From Saccharospirillum sp. MSK14-1 (GTDB lineage Bacteria; Pseudomonadota; Gammaproteobacteria; Pseudomonadales; Natronospirillaceae), in assembly GCF_003054965.1 (NCBI RefSeq), contig NZ_MIES01000033.1:930001-994000 (forward strand): 64,000 nt of DNA, in the 5' to 3' direction. Position 1 is the first letter of the stretch; every line of letters begins with the position of its first letter. This document shows, one piece after another, positions 16,992-28,681 of this stretch. A model generated the notes under the pieces. The model ran no database searches. It was given only the letters and a program-made list of their open reading frames with translations, and was not told the origin of the DNA. The position numbers were made by a program, and so were the translations under genes.

Positions 16992-19835
16992 ATGCAAAAC
17001 GGCACCATGGAGGAACTTTGGTCGACGTCCCATCTATCGGGCGGCAACCAAACCTACCTTGACGAGATGTACGAAGCCTATCTGGCTGATCCTAATTCCG
17101 TTCCCGAACAGTGGCGTGCGGTATTCGACAAGCTTCCCAACATTAATGATCAGGTAACGACCGACACCCCGCACGCGCCGGTTCGTGATCATTTTCTGTT
17201 GCTTGCCAAATCTCCCAAGGTAGCCTCTGATACGTTGGCGCCGAGCATCGTCAGCGAGCACGAGCGCAAACAGGTGCGCGTTCACCAGTTGGTAACAGCC
17301 TATCGTTTTCGCGGTCACCAGAAAGCTCAGCTTGATCCGCTCGGTTTGACCGAACGCGATCCGGTTCCCGATCTGGATATGAATTATCACGGTCTGACTC
17401 AGGCTGATGAAGACACCGTTTTCCAGTGCGGCAACATCTATATTGGTAAGAACGAAGCCCCGCTGAAGGAAATTGTTGCGGCCCTTGAGCAGACTTATTG
17501 CTCCTCTATCGGCGCTGAATTCACTCATATCGTTAACACCGCCGAGCGCCGCTGGGTTGAGCAGCGTATGGAGTCAGTGCGTTCACGTCCGGATTATTCC
17601 GATGAAGCGCGTCAGCATATTCTTGAGCGCCTGACGGCGGCTGAAGGTCTGGAAAAGTTCCTCGGCTCTAAGTATCCAGGCACCAAGCGTTTTGGTCTGG
17701 AAGGTGGCGAGTCGTTGATTCCGCTGATGAACGAGCTGATTCAGCGCAGCGGTTCTTACGGCGCCAAAGAGTTAGTGATCGGTATGGCCCACCGTGGCCG
17801 CCTGAATATGCTGGTCAACATCCTCGGTAAGAACCCAGCCGATCTGTTTGAAGAATTTGAAGGTAAGTCCTTCCTGGATCAGGGCTCCGGTGACGTGAAA
17901 TACCACCAGGGTTTCTCCTCCAACGTCATGACGTCCGGTGGCGAAGTGCACCTGGCGCTGGCCTTTAACCCGTCGCATTTGGAAATTGCCGCACCCGTTG
18001 TGGTCGGCTCAGTACGGGCTCGTCAGGATCGCCGTGGCGATCACGAGGGTAACCAGGTGGTGCCGGTCAATATTCATGGTGATGCGGCTTTTGCGGGTCA
18101 GGGTGTGGTGATGGAAACGTTCCAGGCGTCACAAACCCGTGCGTTCACAACCGGCGGCACCATTCACATCATCATCAATAACCAGGTTGGTTTTACCACC
18201 TCTAAGCGGATCGATGCGCGCTCTACCGAGTACTGCACCGATATTGCCAAAATGGTTCAGGCGCCGATCTTCCATGTTAATGGCGACGATCCTGAAGCGG
18301 TTATTTTCGTCACCCAGCTGGCCGTTGATTACCGTCAACAATTCAAGCGCGATGTGGTTATCGATCTGGTGTGCTATCGCCGTCGTGGTCACAACGAGGC
18401 CGATGAACCGGCGATGACTCAGCCGCTAATGTATCAGGCCATTCGCTCACGCAAGAGCACGCTGGAGCTGTACGCCAACCAGCTGGTTGAGCAGAAGGTG
18501 GTCAGCCAGGATACCGTTAAGTCGATGGCCGACGAATACCGCGACCTGCTGGATAAAGGCGAGCACGTGGTTAAGTCTCTGGTCAAAGAACCGAACAAGT
18601 CGCTGTTCGTTGACTGGACGCCTTATCTGAATCAGCCGGTGGTTGATGAATACGACACCAGTTGGCCGCTGAAAGAGCTGCAGGCTCTGGCGGATGAAAT
18701 CAACCAGATGCCGGAAGGCTTCCCGCTGCAGCGTCAGGTCGGCAAGGTAATTACCGACCGCGAAAAAATGGCCAAAGGTGCCTTGGCACTGAACTGGGGT
18801 ATGGCCGAGTTGCTGGCCTATGCAACGCTGATCAAAGAAGGCCATCCGATACGGATGACCGGTCAGGACTCAGGTCGGGGTACCTTCGGTCACCGTCATG
18901 CGGTACTGCACAATCAGAAAGATGGCAGCACCTATACGCCGCTGGCGCATCTGGAAGAAAACCAGCCGACCTTTGAAGTCTACGATTCCTTCCTGTCGGA
19001 AGAGGCGGTAGTGGCCTTTGAATATGGCTACTCAACCACCACGCCGAATGCGTTGGTGATCTGGGAAGCTCAGTTCGGTGATTTCGCCAACGGTGCCCAG
19101 GTGGTGATCGACCAGTTCATCACCTCAGGTGAGCACAAATGGGGTCGTCTCTGTGGCTTGGTGATGTTGCTGCCGCACGGTTACGAAGGTCAGGGGCCGG
19201 AACACTCTTCCGCGCGCTTGGAGCGTTTCCTGCAGCTGTGCGCCGAGCAGAACATCCAGGTGTGCATGCCGACAACGCCCGCTCAGGTTTACCACATGCT
19301 GCGCCGTCAGGTGCGTCGCAATCTGCGTAAACCGCTGGTGGTGATGTCGCCGAAGAGCCTGCTGCGCCATAAAGACGCCACGTCCAGCCTGGAAGAGCTG
19401 GCGAGTGGCAGCTTCCAGACGGTCATTGACGAAACCAACAGCGACATCGATCCGAAACAGGTCGAACGCGTCGTGCTGTGTTCCGGCAAGGTCTATTACG
19501 ATCTGATCGAGAAACGTCAGAGCGAAGAGGTTAAGAACGTAGCCATTGTACGTATCGAACAGCTGTATCCGTTCCCGGAAGAGCGCCTGTACGAAACGCT
19601 GAAAGGTTACACTAAGCTCAAAGACGTCGTCTGGTGTCAGGAAGAGCCGATGAACCAGGGCGCCTGGTATTCCAGTCAGCACCACATGCGCAAGGTACTG
19701 CAGCGAGTCAATTCCGACCTGTACCTGACGTATGCCGGTCGTGATGCTTCGGCGTCACCGGCGGCCGGTTATATGTCGCTGCACCTTGAACAACTTGAAA
19801 AATTCCTTAACGAAGCAATTTTGCTTGCTCAGTGA
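16992..19835 (+). CDS. sucA: 2-oxoglutarate dehydrogenase E1
   Basis: 947 aa, the thiamine-diphosphate decarboxylase of the 2-oxoglutarate dehydrogenase complex. The N-terminus MEELWSTSHLSGGNQTYLDEMYEAYL is the family's E2-binding region. GMAHRGRLNMLVN and NIHGDAAFAGQG are conserved active-site segments, and the transketolase-like C-terminal half includes HRHAVLHNQ and EFGYSTT-type motifs. The ATG at 16992 matches the usual N-terminus; ATG 17007 is an alternative. It lies 170 bases after sdhB, beyond the hairpins. Confidence 0.96.
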   Translation: MQNGTMEELWSTSHLSGGNQTYLDEMYEAYLADPNSVPEQWRAVFDKLPNINDQVTTDTPHAPVRDHFLLLAKSPKVASDTLAPSIVSEHERKQVRVHQLVTAYRFRGHQKAQLDPLGLTERDPVPDLDMNYHGLTQADEDTVFQCGNIYIGKNEAPLKEIVAALEQTYCSSIGAEFTHIVNTAERRWVEQRMESVRSRPDYSDEARQHILERLTAAEGLEKFLGSKYPGTKRFGLEGGESLIPLMNELIQRSGSYGAKELVIGMAHRGRLNMLVNILGKNPADLFEEFEGKSFLDQGSGDVKYHQGFSSNVMTSGGEVHLALAFNPSHLEIAAPVVVGSVRARQDRRGDHEGNQVVPVNIHGDAAFAGQGVVMETFQASQTRAFTTGGTIHIIINNQVGFTTSKRIDARSTEYCTDIAKMVQAPIFHVNGDDPEAVIFVTQLAVDYRQQFKRDVVIDLVCYRRRGHNEADEPAMTQPLMYQAIRSRKSTLELYANQLVEQKVVSQDTVKSMADEYRDLLDKGEHVVKSLVKEPNKSLFVDWTPYLNQPVVDEYDTSWPLKELQALADEINQMPEGFPLQRQVGKVITDREKMAKGALALNWGMAELLAYATLIKEGHPIRMTGQDSGRGTFGHRHAVLHNQKDGSTYTPLAHLEENQPTFEVYDSFLSEEAVVAFEYGYSTTTPNALVIWEAQFGDFANGAQVVIDQFITSGEHKWGRLCGLVMLLPHGYEGQGPEHSSARLERFLQLCAEQNIQVCMPTTPAQVYHMLRRQVRRNLRKPLVVMSPKSLLRHKDATSSLEELASGSFQTVIDETNSDIDPKQVERVVLCSGKVYYDLIEKRQSEEVKNVAIVRIEQLYPFPEERLYETLKGYTKLKDVVWCQEEPMNQGAWYSSQHHMRKVLQRVNSDLYLTYAGRDASASPAAGYMSLHLEQLEKFLNEAILLAQ

Positions 19836-19865
19836 TCGACGCTCTACGACTAAGGATCCGTACAG

Positions 19866-21143
19866 ATGGCCACAGATATTAAAGCTCCACAATTTCCAGA
19901 GTCCGTCGCTGACGGCACGATTGCGACTTGGCACAAAAAGCCCGGCGAAGCCTGTTCTCGCGATGAGTTAATTGTTGATATTGAAACCGATAAAGTCGTG
20001 CTGGAAGTCGTGGCTCCGGCTGATGGTGTTATCAAAGAAATCATCAAAGACGTCGATGAAACCGTCGAAAGCCAGGAAGTGATTGGCATCTTCGAAGAAG
20101 GCGCCAGTGGCAGCAGTGACGCTGGTGGTGATGACAGTCAGTCAGACGAGAAAGCCAGTGAAGAGAAAACGGAGCAGTCTGAGTCTGCGCAATCGTCTTC
20201 TGACCAAGGCGGTGGCGATCCGGATGCGGCTATGAGCCCGGCGGCCCGTAAACTGGCTGATGAGAAAGGTCTGACGGCGGCTGACATTACCGGCACGGGT
20301 AAAGGCGGTCGTATCACCAAAGAAGACGTGGTGAATGCCGGTTCTGGCAGTAAATCCAGCAACGCTCCGGCAGAAAGCACGCCAGGCATGATCCCTCAGG
20401 GTCAGTCTGCGACGGCCAGCGCGGGCATTCCGGCCGGACAGCGCACTGAGAAGCGTGTTCCGATGACGCGCCTGCGTAAGCGTGTTGCTGAACGTCTGCT
20501 CGACGCCAAGAACAGCACCGCTATGTTGACCACCTTCAACGAAGTCAACATGAAGCCGATCATGGATTTGCGTGCTCGCTACAAAGACACCTTCGAGAAA
20601 GCGCACAACGGCACACGCTTGGGCTTTATGTCTTTCTTCACCAAGGCGGCCAGTGAAGCATTGAAGCGCTTCCCGGAAGTGAATGCGTCGATTGACGGCG
20701 ATGACATCGTTTATCACGGCTACTTCGACATCGGCGTAGCCGTCTCCAGCGATCGCGGTTTGGTCGTACCGGTACTGCGCGACACCGACCAGATGAGCCT
20801 GGCGACGATGGAAAGCACCATTCGTGACTTCGGTAAGCGTGCTCAAGAAGGCAAGCTGGGTCTGGAAGACATGCAGGGTGGTACTTTTACCATCACCAAC
20901 GGTGGTGTGTTCGGTTCACTGCTGTCGACTCCTATCCTCAACCCGCCACAAACGGCCATTCTGGGTATGCACAAAATCCAGGAACGTCCGATGGCGGTAA
21001 ACGGTGAAGTTAAGGTATTGCCGATGATGTATCTGGCGCTGTCTTACGATCACCGTCTGATTGACGGCAAGGAAGCGGTACAGTTCCTGGTCGCCATCAA
21101 AGACATGCTTGAAGATCCGGCTCGCATCCTGCTCGAACTGTAA
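19866..21143 (+). CDS. sucB: 2-oxoglutarate dehydrogenase E2 (dihydrolipoyl succinyltransferase)
   Basis: 425 aa. It transfers succinyl groups from lipoate to CoA and forms the complex core. One lipoyl domain (1-80) carries K43 in [12 protein letters not shown] Ser/Glu/Asp-rich linker follows, then the peripheral subunit-binding domain (about 120-155, [13 protein letters not shown]) and the catalytic domain with H396 and D400 in [12 protein letters not shown]. The 30-base spacing from sucA indicates an operon. Confidence 0.97.
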   Translation: MATDIKAPQFPESVADGTIATWHKKPGEACSRDELIVDIETDKVVLEVVAPADGVIKEIIKDVDETVESQEVIGIFEEGASGSSDAGGDDSQSDEKASEEKTEQSESAQSSSDQGGGDPDAAMSPAARKLADEKGLTAADITGTGKGGRITKEDVVNAGSGSKSSNAPAESTPGMIPQGQSATASAGIPAGQRTEKRVPMTRLRKRVAERLLDAKNSTAMLTTFNEVNMKPIMDLRARYKDTFEKAHNGTRLGFMSFFTKAASEALKRFPEVNASIDGDDIVYHGYFDIGVAVSSDRGLVVPVLRDTDQMSLATMESTIRDFGKRAQEGKLGLEDMQGGTFTITNGGVFGSLLSTPILNPPQTAILGMHKIQERPMAVNGEVKVLPMMYLALSYDHRLIDGKEAVQFLVAIKDMLEDPARILLEL

Positions 21144-21180
21144 TAGCGGACCGGCATTATTTAGGACCGGCGCTGGCTGA

Positions 21181-22665
<1,485 letters not shown>

Positions 22666-22673
22666 TAGATGAA

Positions 22674-22702
22674 GAAAACCGGAGCTTGTCTCCGGTTTTC
22701 TT
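22674..22702 (+). terminator. Terminator after lpd
   Basis: Perfect 11-bp arms GAAAACCGGAG (22674-22684) and CTCCGGTTTTC (22690-22700) enclose a 5-base loop. The T-tract is interrupted, so read-through into sucCD is possible. Confidence 0.75.
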
Positions 22703-22788
22703 ATTCGCTAATCAGAGTGCGAATCGGGTGAAACCGACGACAATAAAAAATTCTCCCTGAACACTCACGTTCAAAAACGGAAAGAACC

Positions 22789-23958
22789 ATGAACCTACAC
22801 GAATATCAATCCAAGCAGCTGTTCAAAGAGTACGGCTTGCCGGTATCTGATGGCTTTGCCTGCGATACCGCTGATGAAGCCGTTGCTGCCGCCAAGAAAA
22901 TCGGCGGTGACATGTGGGTCGTTAAGGCCCAGGTTCACGCCGGTGGCCGTGGTAAGGCCGGTGGTGTGAAGCTGGTCAAGAGCGACGCTGAAATCCGCGA
23001 GTTTTCCGAAAAGTGGCTGGGTCAGAACCTGGTGACTTTCCAGACGGACGAAAACGGTCAGCCGGTCAGCAAGATTCTGGTTGAATCCTGCACCGACATC
23101 GCTCAGGAACTGTACCTGAGTGCCGTTCTCGACCGTGGCAGCCGTCGCGTGGTCTTTATGGCCTCCACCGAAGGCGGTGTTGAAATCGAGAAAGTGGCTG
23201 AAGAAACGCCGGAGAAAATCCTGCGTGCCCAGATCGATCCGCTGGTCGGCGCTCAGCCGTTTCAAGCGCGTGACATCGCTTTCCAGCTGGGTCTCAAAGG
23301 TGAACAAGTTAAGCAGTTCACCAAGATCTTCCTGGGTCTGGCCAAGTTGTTCGAAGACAAAGACCTGGCGCTGATCGAAGTGAACCCGCTGGTTATCACC
23401 GACGAAGGCAATCTGCATTGCCTGGATGCCAAGATCAACGTCGATGGCAACGCCTTGTTCCGTCAGAAGCAGATCGCCGACATGCGCGATCCGTCTCAGG
23501 AAGACGAGCGTGAAGCGCAGGCCGCTGCCTGGGAACTGAACTACGTGGCTCTGGATGGCAACATCGGTTGCATGGTTAACGGTGCGGGCCTGGCCATGGG
23601 TACCATGGACATCGTTAAGCTGCACGGTGGCCAACCGGCTAACTTCCTGGACGTCGGTGGTGGCGCGACCAAAGAGCGCGTTGCTGAAGCATTCAAGATC
23701 ATCCTGTCCGACACCTCTGTTAAAGCCGTACTGGTTAACATCTTCGGTGGCATCGTGCGCTGCGACATGATCGCAGAAGGCATCATCGGCGCCGTTGAAG
23801 AAGTGGGCGTTAAAGTGCCGGTAGTGGTTCGTCTGGAAGGCAACAACGCCGAACTGGGCTCTAAGAAATTGGCCGAGAGTGGCCTGAACATCATTGCCGC
23901 CGCTTCCTTGACCGATGCTGCCGAGAAAGTGGTTAGCGCAGCTGGAGGTGCCGCATGA
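22789..23958 (+). CDS. sucC: Succinyl-CoA synthetase beta subunit (ADP-forming)
   Basis: 389 aa, with an ATP-grasp domain at the N-terminus ([38 protein letters not shown]) and a CoA-ligase domain at the C-terminus ([16 protein letters not shown]). With SucD it makes ATP or GTP from succinyl-CoA. AGAACC-type spacing precedes the ATG. Its stop overlaps the sucD start by 4 bases (ATGA). Confidence 0.97.
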   Translation: MNLHEYQSKQLFKEYGLPVSDGFACDTADEAVAAAKKIGGDMWVVKAQVHAGGRGKAGGVKLVKSDAEIREFSEKWLGQNLVTFQTDENGQPVSKILVESCTDIAQELYLSAVLDRGSRRVVFMASTEGGVEIEKVAEETPEKILRAQIDPLVGAQPFQARDIAFQLGLKGEQVKQFTKIFLGLAKLFEDKDLALIEVNPLVITDEGNLHCLDAKINVDGNALFRQKQIADMRDPSQEDEREAQAAAWELNYVALDGNIGCMVNGAGLAMGTMDIVKLHGGQPANFLDVGGGATKERVAEAFKIILSDTSVKAVLVNIFGGIVRCDMIAEGIIGAVEEVGVKVPVVVRLEGNNAELGSKKLAESGLNIIAAASLTDAAEKVVSAAGGAA

Positions 23959-24827
23959 GCGTACTGATCGATAAGAACACCAAGGTAATCTGCCAGGGCT
24001 TTACCGGCTCTCAGGGCACCTTCCACAGTGAACAGGCCATTGAATACGGAACGCAGATGGTCGGCGGTGTATCGCCGGGCAAAGGTGGTACCACTCATCT
24101 GGGCCTGCCAGTCTTCAACACCGCTCGTGAAGCGGTTGAAGCCACTGGCGCAACCGCCTCTGTAATCTACGTACCGGCAGCCTTCTGCCTGGACGCCATC
24201 ATCGAAGCCGCTGACAGTGGCGTTGAGTTGGTGGTGTGCATCACCGAAGGCATCCCGACACTGGACATGCTGAAAGCCAAAGAATACGTCGACCGTAAAG
24301 GCGTGCGTATGATTGGCCCGAACTGCCCGGGCGTGATCACTCCGGGAGAGTGCAAAATCGGCATCATGCCGGGCCACATTCACAAGCCGGGTAAAGTCGG
24401 CATCGTGTCTCGCTCCGGTACCCTTACGTACGAAGCCGTTAAGCAGACCACTGACCACGGTTTCGGTCAGTCTTCTTGCGTCGGCATCGGTGGCGACCCG
24501 ATTCCGGGTTCCAACTTCATCGACATCCTGGAGATGTTCGAGAAGGATCCGCAAACCGAAGCCATCGTGATGATCGGTGAAATCGGTGGTACGGCCGAAG
24601 AAGAAGCAGCGGCGTATATCAAAGCCAATGTTTCTAAGCCGGTTGTATCCTACATCGCGGGTGTTACCGCACCTCCGGGCAAACGTATGGGCCATGCTGG
24701 CGCCATCATTGCAGGTGGTAAAGGTACTGCAGACGAGAAGTTTGCGGCGCTGGAAGATGCGGGCGTGAAAACCGTTCGTTCACTGGCTCAGATCGGGGAA
24801 GCACTGAAGGAACTGACTGGCTGGTAA
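23955..24827 (+). CDS. sucD: Succinyl-CoA synthetase alpha subunit
   Basis: 290 aa. The CoA-binding Rossmann domain starts at residue 1 ([18 protein letters not shown]). The phosphohistidine is H247 in [20 protein letters not shown]. The ATG lies in the sucC stop (ATGA overlap), giving coupled 1:1 synthesis. A strong terminator closes the TCA cluster 20 bases later. Confidence 0.97.
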   Translation: MSVLIDKNTKVICQGFTGSQGTFHSEQAIEYGTQMVGGVSPGKGGTTHLGLPVFNTAREAVEATGATASVIYVPAAFCLDAIIEAADSGVELVVCITEGIPTLDMLKAKEYVDRKGVRMIGPNCPGVITPGECKIGIMPGHIHKPGKVGIVSRSGTLTYEAVKQTTDHGFGQSSCVGIGGDPIPGSNFIDILEMFEKDPQTEAIVMIGEIGGTAEEEAAAYIKANVSKPVVSYIAGVTAPPGKRMGHAGAIIAGGKGTADEKFAALEDAGVKTVRSLAQIGEALKELTGW

Positions 24828-24846
24828 GCCGGTGAGCTTCAAGTCG

Positions 24847-24874
24847 AAAAGGCAGCCTAGGGCTGCCTTTTTTT
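24847..24874 (+). terminator. Terminator of the sdh-suc cluster
   Basis: Arms AAAAGGCAGCC (24847-24857) and GGCTGCCTTTT (24861-24871) enclose a TAG loop and are followed by further T's. Confidence 0.9.
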
Positions 24875-24972
24875 ATGGGCGGTGGTTTAGGTGTAGGAAC
24901 CGCTACTGCTGTAGGGCTGAATAAAGATTGCTGCGACCAGATGAGATAAAGTCTTAAAGTACTTGCAATTCA

Positions 24973-24990
24973 ACCTACCAACTAGTAGGT
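24973..24990. promoter_or_regulatory. TetR operator, copy 1
   Basis: ACCTAC (24973-24978), six bases, GTAGGT (24985-24990) form a perfect inverted repeat. It follows a TTGCAA (24963-24968) that could be a -35, so the site covers the spacer and -10 region upstream of the tetR-family gene at 25042. It shares an exact 18-mer with copy 2 at 25666-25683. Confidence 0.65.
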
Positions 24991-25041
24991 TTAGTTCTCG
25001 ACATCTTGTAATGGCCAAGCAGATATAGAGATGGGGTAGTT

Positions 25042-25632
25042 ATGTCCACAGAGCTGTCACCCAAAGCGGCTGAAATCGCCAGTTACGCTCAGACCTTATT
25101 AGAGGCTGGCGGTTATAACAGCTTTAGCTACGCCAATATCGCGGCCGAGGTGAACATCAGTAAAGCCAGTATTCATCATCATTTCCCCAGCAAGGCGGAG
25201 TTGGTACGGGTGGTGGTTTCCCGTTATCGCCAGCAAGCTTTACAAGGCTTGGAATTGATGGAGCGGCATCAACCGGACGCTCTGAGCGCACTCAAAGCCT
25301 ATGCGGACTATTGGTCTGACTGCATTCTGGGCCAAACCTCGTCGTTTTGTATCTGCGCCATGCTGGCTGCAGAACTGCCATCCATTCCAGATATTGCCGC
25401 CGTTGAAGTACAAGGCCACTTTCAGGATCTGTCGACCTGGTTGACGCGCATTTTGCAGGCCGGTCAGCAATCCGGGCAGTTGAGTTTGAATCGTGCTGCT
25501 GAAATCGAAGCAAAGGCTTTTATGGCTGAGATTCATGGTGCCATGGTGGCCGCGCGTGGTTTTGGTAACCCACAGGTTTTTCCGGAATTGGCTCAGCTGG
25601 CTATCGATCGTTTGACATCAGTCACTAACTGA
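25042..25632 (+). CDS. TetR/AcrR family transcriptional regulator
   Basis: 196 aa. The N-terminal helix-turn-helix is clear (SYANIAAEVNISKASIHHHFPSKAELV, about residues 31-56). The C-terminal ligand domain has several cysteines (SFCICAMLAAELP) that might sense a thiol-reactive compound, but no ligand can be named. The identical palindromes before this gene and before the next one suggest it represses both itself and the downstream membrane-protein gene. Confidence 0.88.
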   Translation: MSTELSPKAAEIASYAQTLLEAGGYNSFSYANIAAEVNISKASIHHHFPSKAELVRVVVSRYRQQALQGLELMERHQPDALSALKAYADYWSDCILGQTSSFCICAMLAAELPSIPDIAAVEVQGHFQDLSTWLTRILQAGQQSGQLSLNRAAEIEAKAFMAEIHGAMVAARGFGNPQVFPELAQLAIDRLTSVTN

Positions 25633-25663
25633 CCCGGAGGCGGGTAAAAAATTTACTTATTGT

Positions 25664-25681
25664 GTCTACCAACTAGTAGGT
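25664..25681. promoter_or_regulatory. TetR operator, copy 2
   Basis: The 18-mer CTACCAACTAGTAGGTTT (25666-25683) repeats exactly the one at 24975-24992, 691 bases away. It lies 33 bases past the tetR stop and about 100 bases before the next gene, where its promoter would be expected. Confidence 0.65.
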
Positions 25682-25743
25682 TTGGATTTTCTGATGACCG
25701 GTGGTCGGCGTCAGAGGAAACGGCGTTATCAGGGGAGTTTTTG

Positions 25744-25785
25744 ATGCGCCATTCAATCGCACTGGGTGCAGTGTTTAACAGATGA
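25744..25785 (+). CDS. 13-codon leader ORF, candidate
   Basis: ATG 25744 encodes MRHSIALGAVFNR and then TGA. AGGGGAG (25731-25737) is a strong ribosome binding site 6 bases upstream. The stop overlaps an ATG (25782-25784, ATGA) in the frame of the next gene, the usual arrangement for translational coupling. It is too short for family recognition. Confidence 0.4.
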   Translation: MRHSIALGAVFNR

Positions 25786-25796
25786 CGAGGTCATTT

Positions 25797-26300
25797 ATGT
25801 CTCCTTCCATTTCGCTCCTAGGGGCGATCCATACCATCGTAAGTTTGATACCCATTGGCGCAGGCCTGTATGGCTTTGTGCGCTATCGCTTTATTGATGT
25901 CTCAAAGCGCTCTGGCAAGCTCTACCTGCTGGGGACCGTCTTGGCTGTATTGAGCTCCTTTGCTGTATCCAGCACCGGTGGTATTAATGCCGGCCATGCT
26001 TTTGGTGTGGTAGTGCTGTTTTTTGCTTTTGGTGGTGTTGTGGCGGCTAAGCTGCGTTTTCTTGGCCGCAGTCGGCCCTATTTGGCGACTTTCGGACTGT
26101 CGTTCAGTTTTTTGTTATCGCTGGTGCCTGGCACCAATGAAACGCTGACCCGGGTTCCGCTGTCGCATCCATTGGCAGAAGGTCCGACGTCACCCGTTAT
26201 TCAACTGACATTACTGGCCTGGCTGGCATTGTTTGTTGTGGGGTTCGCGCTGCAATGTTGGTTGATTCGTTCGCGCAATTCGCTCAATCAACCAGCCTGA
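25797..26300 (+). CDS. Four-helix membrane protein, DUF2306-like
   Basis: 167 aa from ATG 25797, which has GAGG 6 bases upstream. ATG 25782, coupled to the leader ORF, would add MTRSF. About five hydrophobic segments and the layout GAIHTIVSLIPIGAGLYGF followed by a short basic loop with GKLYLLGT resemble the DUF2306-type predicted membrane proteins. The function is unknown. It is probably controlled by the upstream TetR regulator through operator copy 2. Confidence 0.65.
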   Translation: MSPSISLLGAIHTIVSLIPIGAGLYGFVRYRFIDVSKRSGKLYLLGTVLAVLSSFAVSSTGGINAGHAFGVVVLFFAFGGVVAAKLRFLGRSRPYLATFGLSFSFLLSLVPGTNETLTRVPLSHPLAEGPTSPVIQLTLLAWLALFVVGFALQCWLIRSRNSLNQPA

Positions 26301-26322
26301 CACGGCGTTAAATTAAACGGCC

Positions 26323-26349
26323 AAGCTCGATCTTTGATCGGGCTTTTTT
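26323..26349 (+). terminator. Terminator after the DUF2306-like gene
   Basis: Arms AAGCTCGATC (26323-26332) and GATCGGGCTT (26336-26345), with one G-T pair, are followed by T's to 26348. Confidence 0.75.
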
Positions 26350-26447
26350 GCGTTGCACTCACGACAGTCTGTTTGCTCCAGAGCTCTGACTTAGCACCGG
26401 TCTCATCTACAATAGAAATACCTGCCTGGAGCAACAAGGATGCAACC

Positions 26448-27182
26448 ATGCCGCCGTTTTTTGACTGGCTCGCCTTAGTACTTTTTATCACAAGCTGGAT
26501 CGCTTATACGCGTTATGCCTCGGTTGAGGGTAAGCGTCGCCACAGCCTGTCTTCCATCATGCACCATTTTCGTATCGACTGGATGCGGCGGTTGCTGCGT
26601 CGTGAAAACCGGGTGGCGGATATGTCGGCGGTGGGCAATCTAGAGCGTAACTCGGCCTTTTTTGCCTCGGCCTGTCTGTTTGCCGTCGGTGGCTTGATAA
26701 CGGTGCTGGCGGCGTCAGAGCAGGTGATGGCGCTGCTCAACGATATTTCCTTTGTGCAGGACGGCACCAAGGCCATGTGGGAGGCGAAGGTAGGCATATT
26801 GATCTTCGTTTATATATACGCCTTCCTCAGCTTTACATGGAGCATGCGTCAGTTTGGTTTTTTATCGGTGATGATCGGATCGGCGCCAACGCCGACAGAG
26901 AGCATTGATGACAGCGTGAAAAGCACCTTCGCCATACACACGGCTGAAGTGATGGACCTGGCGGGTAAGCAATTTAACCTGGGCCTGCGCGCGTTTTATT
27001 TCAGCCTGGCAGTGGTGGGTTGGTTTATCGGGCCGTTCTGGTTTGTCGCCGGCACCGTCATCATTATTGCGGTGTTGTATCGGCGGGAGTTTCGCAGCAA
27101 TACATTAAAGAAGTTGATTCGGGCCCGGGGGTTGGACCCGAATCTGCCTATTCACAGTGGCGACGAACACCCGCCGAGTTAA
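26448..27182 (+). CDS. DUF599 family membrane protein
   Basis: 244 aa from ATG 26448, with AAGGA 7 bases upstream; the frame extends further back but through the preceding terminator. Four hydrophobic helices are visible: LALVLFITSWIAYT near the N-terminus, FASACLFAVGGLITVLA, IFVYIYAFLSFTWSM, and FYFSLAVVGWFIGPFWFVAGTVIIIAVL. RIDWMRRLL and NLERNSAFFAS are typical of DUF599. The function is unknown. It converges on the MFS gene with a 4-base overlap. Confidence 0.8.
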   Translation: MPPFFDWLALVLFITSWIAYTRYASVEGKRRHSLSSIMHHFRIDWMRRLLRRENRVADMSAVGNLERNSAFFASACLFAVGGLITVLAASEQVMALLNDISFVQDGTKAMWEAKVGILIFVYIYAFLSFTWSMRQFGFLSVMIGSAPTPTESIDDSVKSTFAIHTAEVMDLAGKQFNLGLRAFYFSLAVVGWFIGPFWFVAGTVIIIAVLYRREFRSNTLKKLIRARGLDPNLPIHSGDEHPPS

Positions 27183-28528
27183 TTCACCTGCTCAGCAGCC
27201 GGTCCTTGAGCAATGGCTTCGCTGAGCGGTACGCGACGCAACAATAGACCTCCGACTATAAAATACACCATGATGACCAGCAGGGCGTTGTGTCGGCCAA
27301 TGGCGTCGGAAACCGGACCGAAGGTCATGCCGATGATGATGGCAAAACGTCCGAAGGTACCCCAGAGACCGAACAGCAGCGCAGAATCTTCTGGTCGGGC
27401 GAGTAAACCCACGACGGCACGACTGGCACTCTGAGTGGCGCCCATGGCGCTGCCAGCGATAAAGGAAATCACCACAAACAGCGGTACGACTCCAAGGCCA
27501 GTCAAGTATTGCAGTGGCTCCAGCCAATAGATCCCCAGTAACCCGCATAACCACCACAGTAACGACAGCAACAGGGTGTTTTTTGACCCCAGCGAGTCTT
27601 CCAGAAACCCGAAACCAATGGCGCCGATCATCGAAGCGATTTGCAGCGTAGCGCCAATGATCAGTAATTGGCCTCCACTGATGCCGATTTCTTCTTGCGC
27701 GTAGATGCCAAAGAATTTCACCACCACCGATACGCCGGCCATAAAGACCATAAAGGCGATAAAGAAGCGAAACAGCACGGGGTAGTCACCGATCAGGCTG
27801 CGCATGTCTTTCAATCGGGTTCCGGCTGCACGCAATAAAACGCCGATTGTGGCGTGTTCAAAGCCGGGTCGTGGAATGGCTCTTTCTTTGACGAACAGGA
27901 AAGTGGGCAGGGCGCCCAAACCATAAAACACAGCGATAGCCACCATCGCCAGTTGGGTTTGGTTGATGTAGAGCGCCAGGTCATCTTCGGCACGGGTGGT
28001 GACGATGCCGATAATCATCATCAGGCTCAGCAGACCGCCGATGTAACCGATGCCCCAGCCGAAACCCGATATACGGCCCATGTTGTCGCGGTTGGCAAGC
28101 TCGGTCAGGAAGCTGGCAATAAAGCTCTCAGACAGCATCCAGGCGGTGTTAGAGCAGATCAGAAACGCCATGCCTAACGCAATGTTGCCCGGGTCGACAA
28201 AAAACAGCCCGCCGGTCGCCAATACGGATACCCAGGTACACCAAGCCAGATAACGCTTTTTATGGCCGCTGTAATCACACAGTACACCGACAATGGGCGC
28301 CAGCAAGATTGCCAGACCGGTCGAGATGGCGACGCTGGCCGCCCAAAAGGTGTTTTTTAAATGCGCCAACTCAGGTGGCACGATGTAGGCAACGAAAAAT
28401 GCGGAATAGATAAACGACACCACCACAGTGGTGTAACTGGAATTGGCAAAGTCATACATCGCCCAGCCGACAATTTCGCGCTTGCGTACGGTTTGAGCAG
28501 GACTGAGGGACTCGTCCGAAGAACTCAT
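27179..28528 (-). CDS. MFS transporter, Atg22/UMF1 family
   Basis: 449 aa with about 12 transmembrane helices. The start of helix 1, REIVGWAMYDFANSSYTTVV, and the DYSGHKKRYL loop are signatures of the UMF1/Atg22-like MFS group. Eukaryotic Atg22 exports amino acids from the vacuole; the substrates of bacterial members are mostly unknown. It is a single-gene leftward unit, divergent from htpG. Confidence 0.88.
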   Translation of the reverse strand: MSSSDESLSPAQTVRKREIVGWAMYDFANSSYTTVVVSFIYSAFFVAYIVPPELAHLKNTFWAASVAISTGLAILLAPIVGVLCDYSGHKKRYLAWCTWVSVLATGGLFFVDPGNIALGMAFLICSNTAWMLSESFIASFLTELANRDNMGRISGFGWGIGYIGGLLSLMMIIGIVTTRAEDDLALYINQTQLAMVAIAVFYGLGALPTFLFVKERAIPRPGFEHATIGVLLRAAGTRLKDMRSLIGDYPVLFRFFIAFMVFMAGVSVVVKFFGIYAQEEIGISGGQLLIIGATLQIASMIGAIGFGFLEDSLGSKNTLLLSLLWWLCGLLGIYWLEPLQYLTGLGVVPLFVVISFIAGSAMGATQSASRAVVGLLARPEDSALLFGLWGTFGRFAIIIGMTFGPVSDAIGRHNALLVIMVYFIVGGLLLRRVPLSEAIAQGPAAEQVN

Positions 28529-28681
28529 GGCAGGGATTCCTTGTGCTGAGATGCGTCAGAATGACGACGTTGATCAGTTTGCCTGAGGCAAGAAATGGAA
28601 GGAAGCGATGTGCAGTGCTTGAAATGAGAACGCTCACCCATAAATTGTGTCCATCGCTAAGTTATTGATTTGAGGTGCTCT

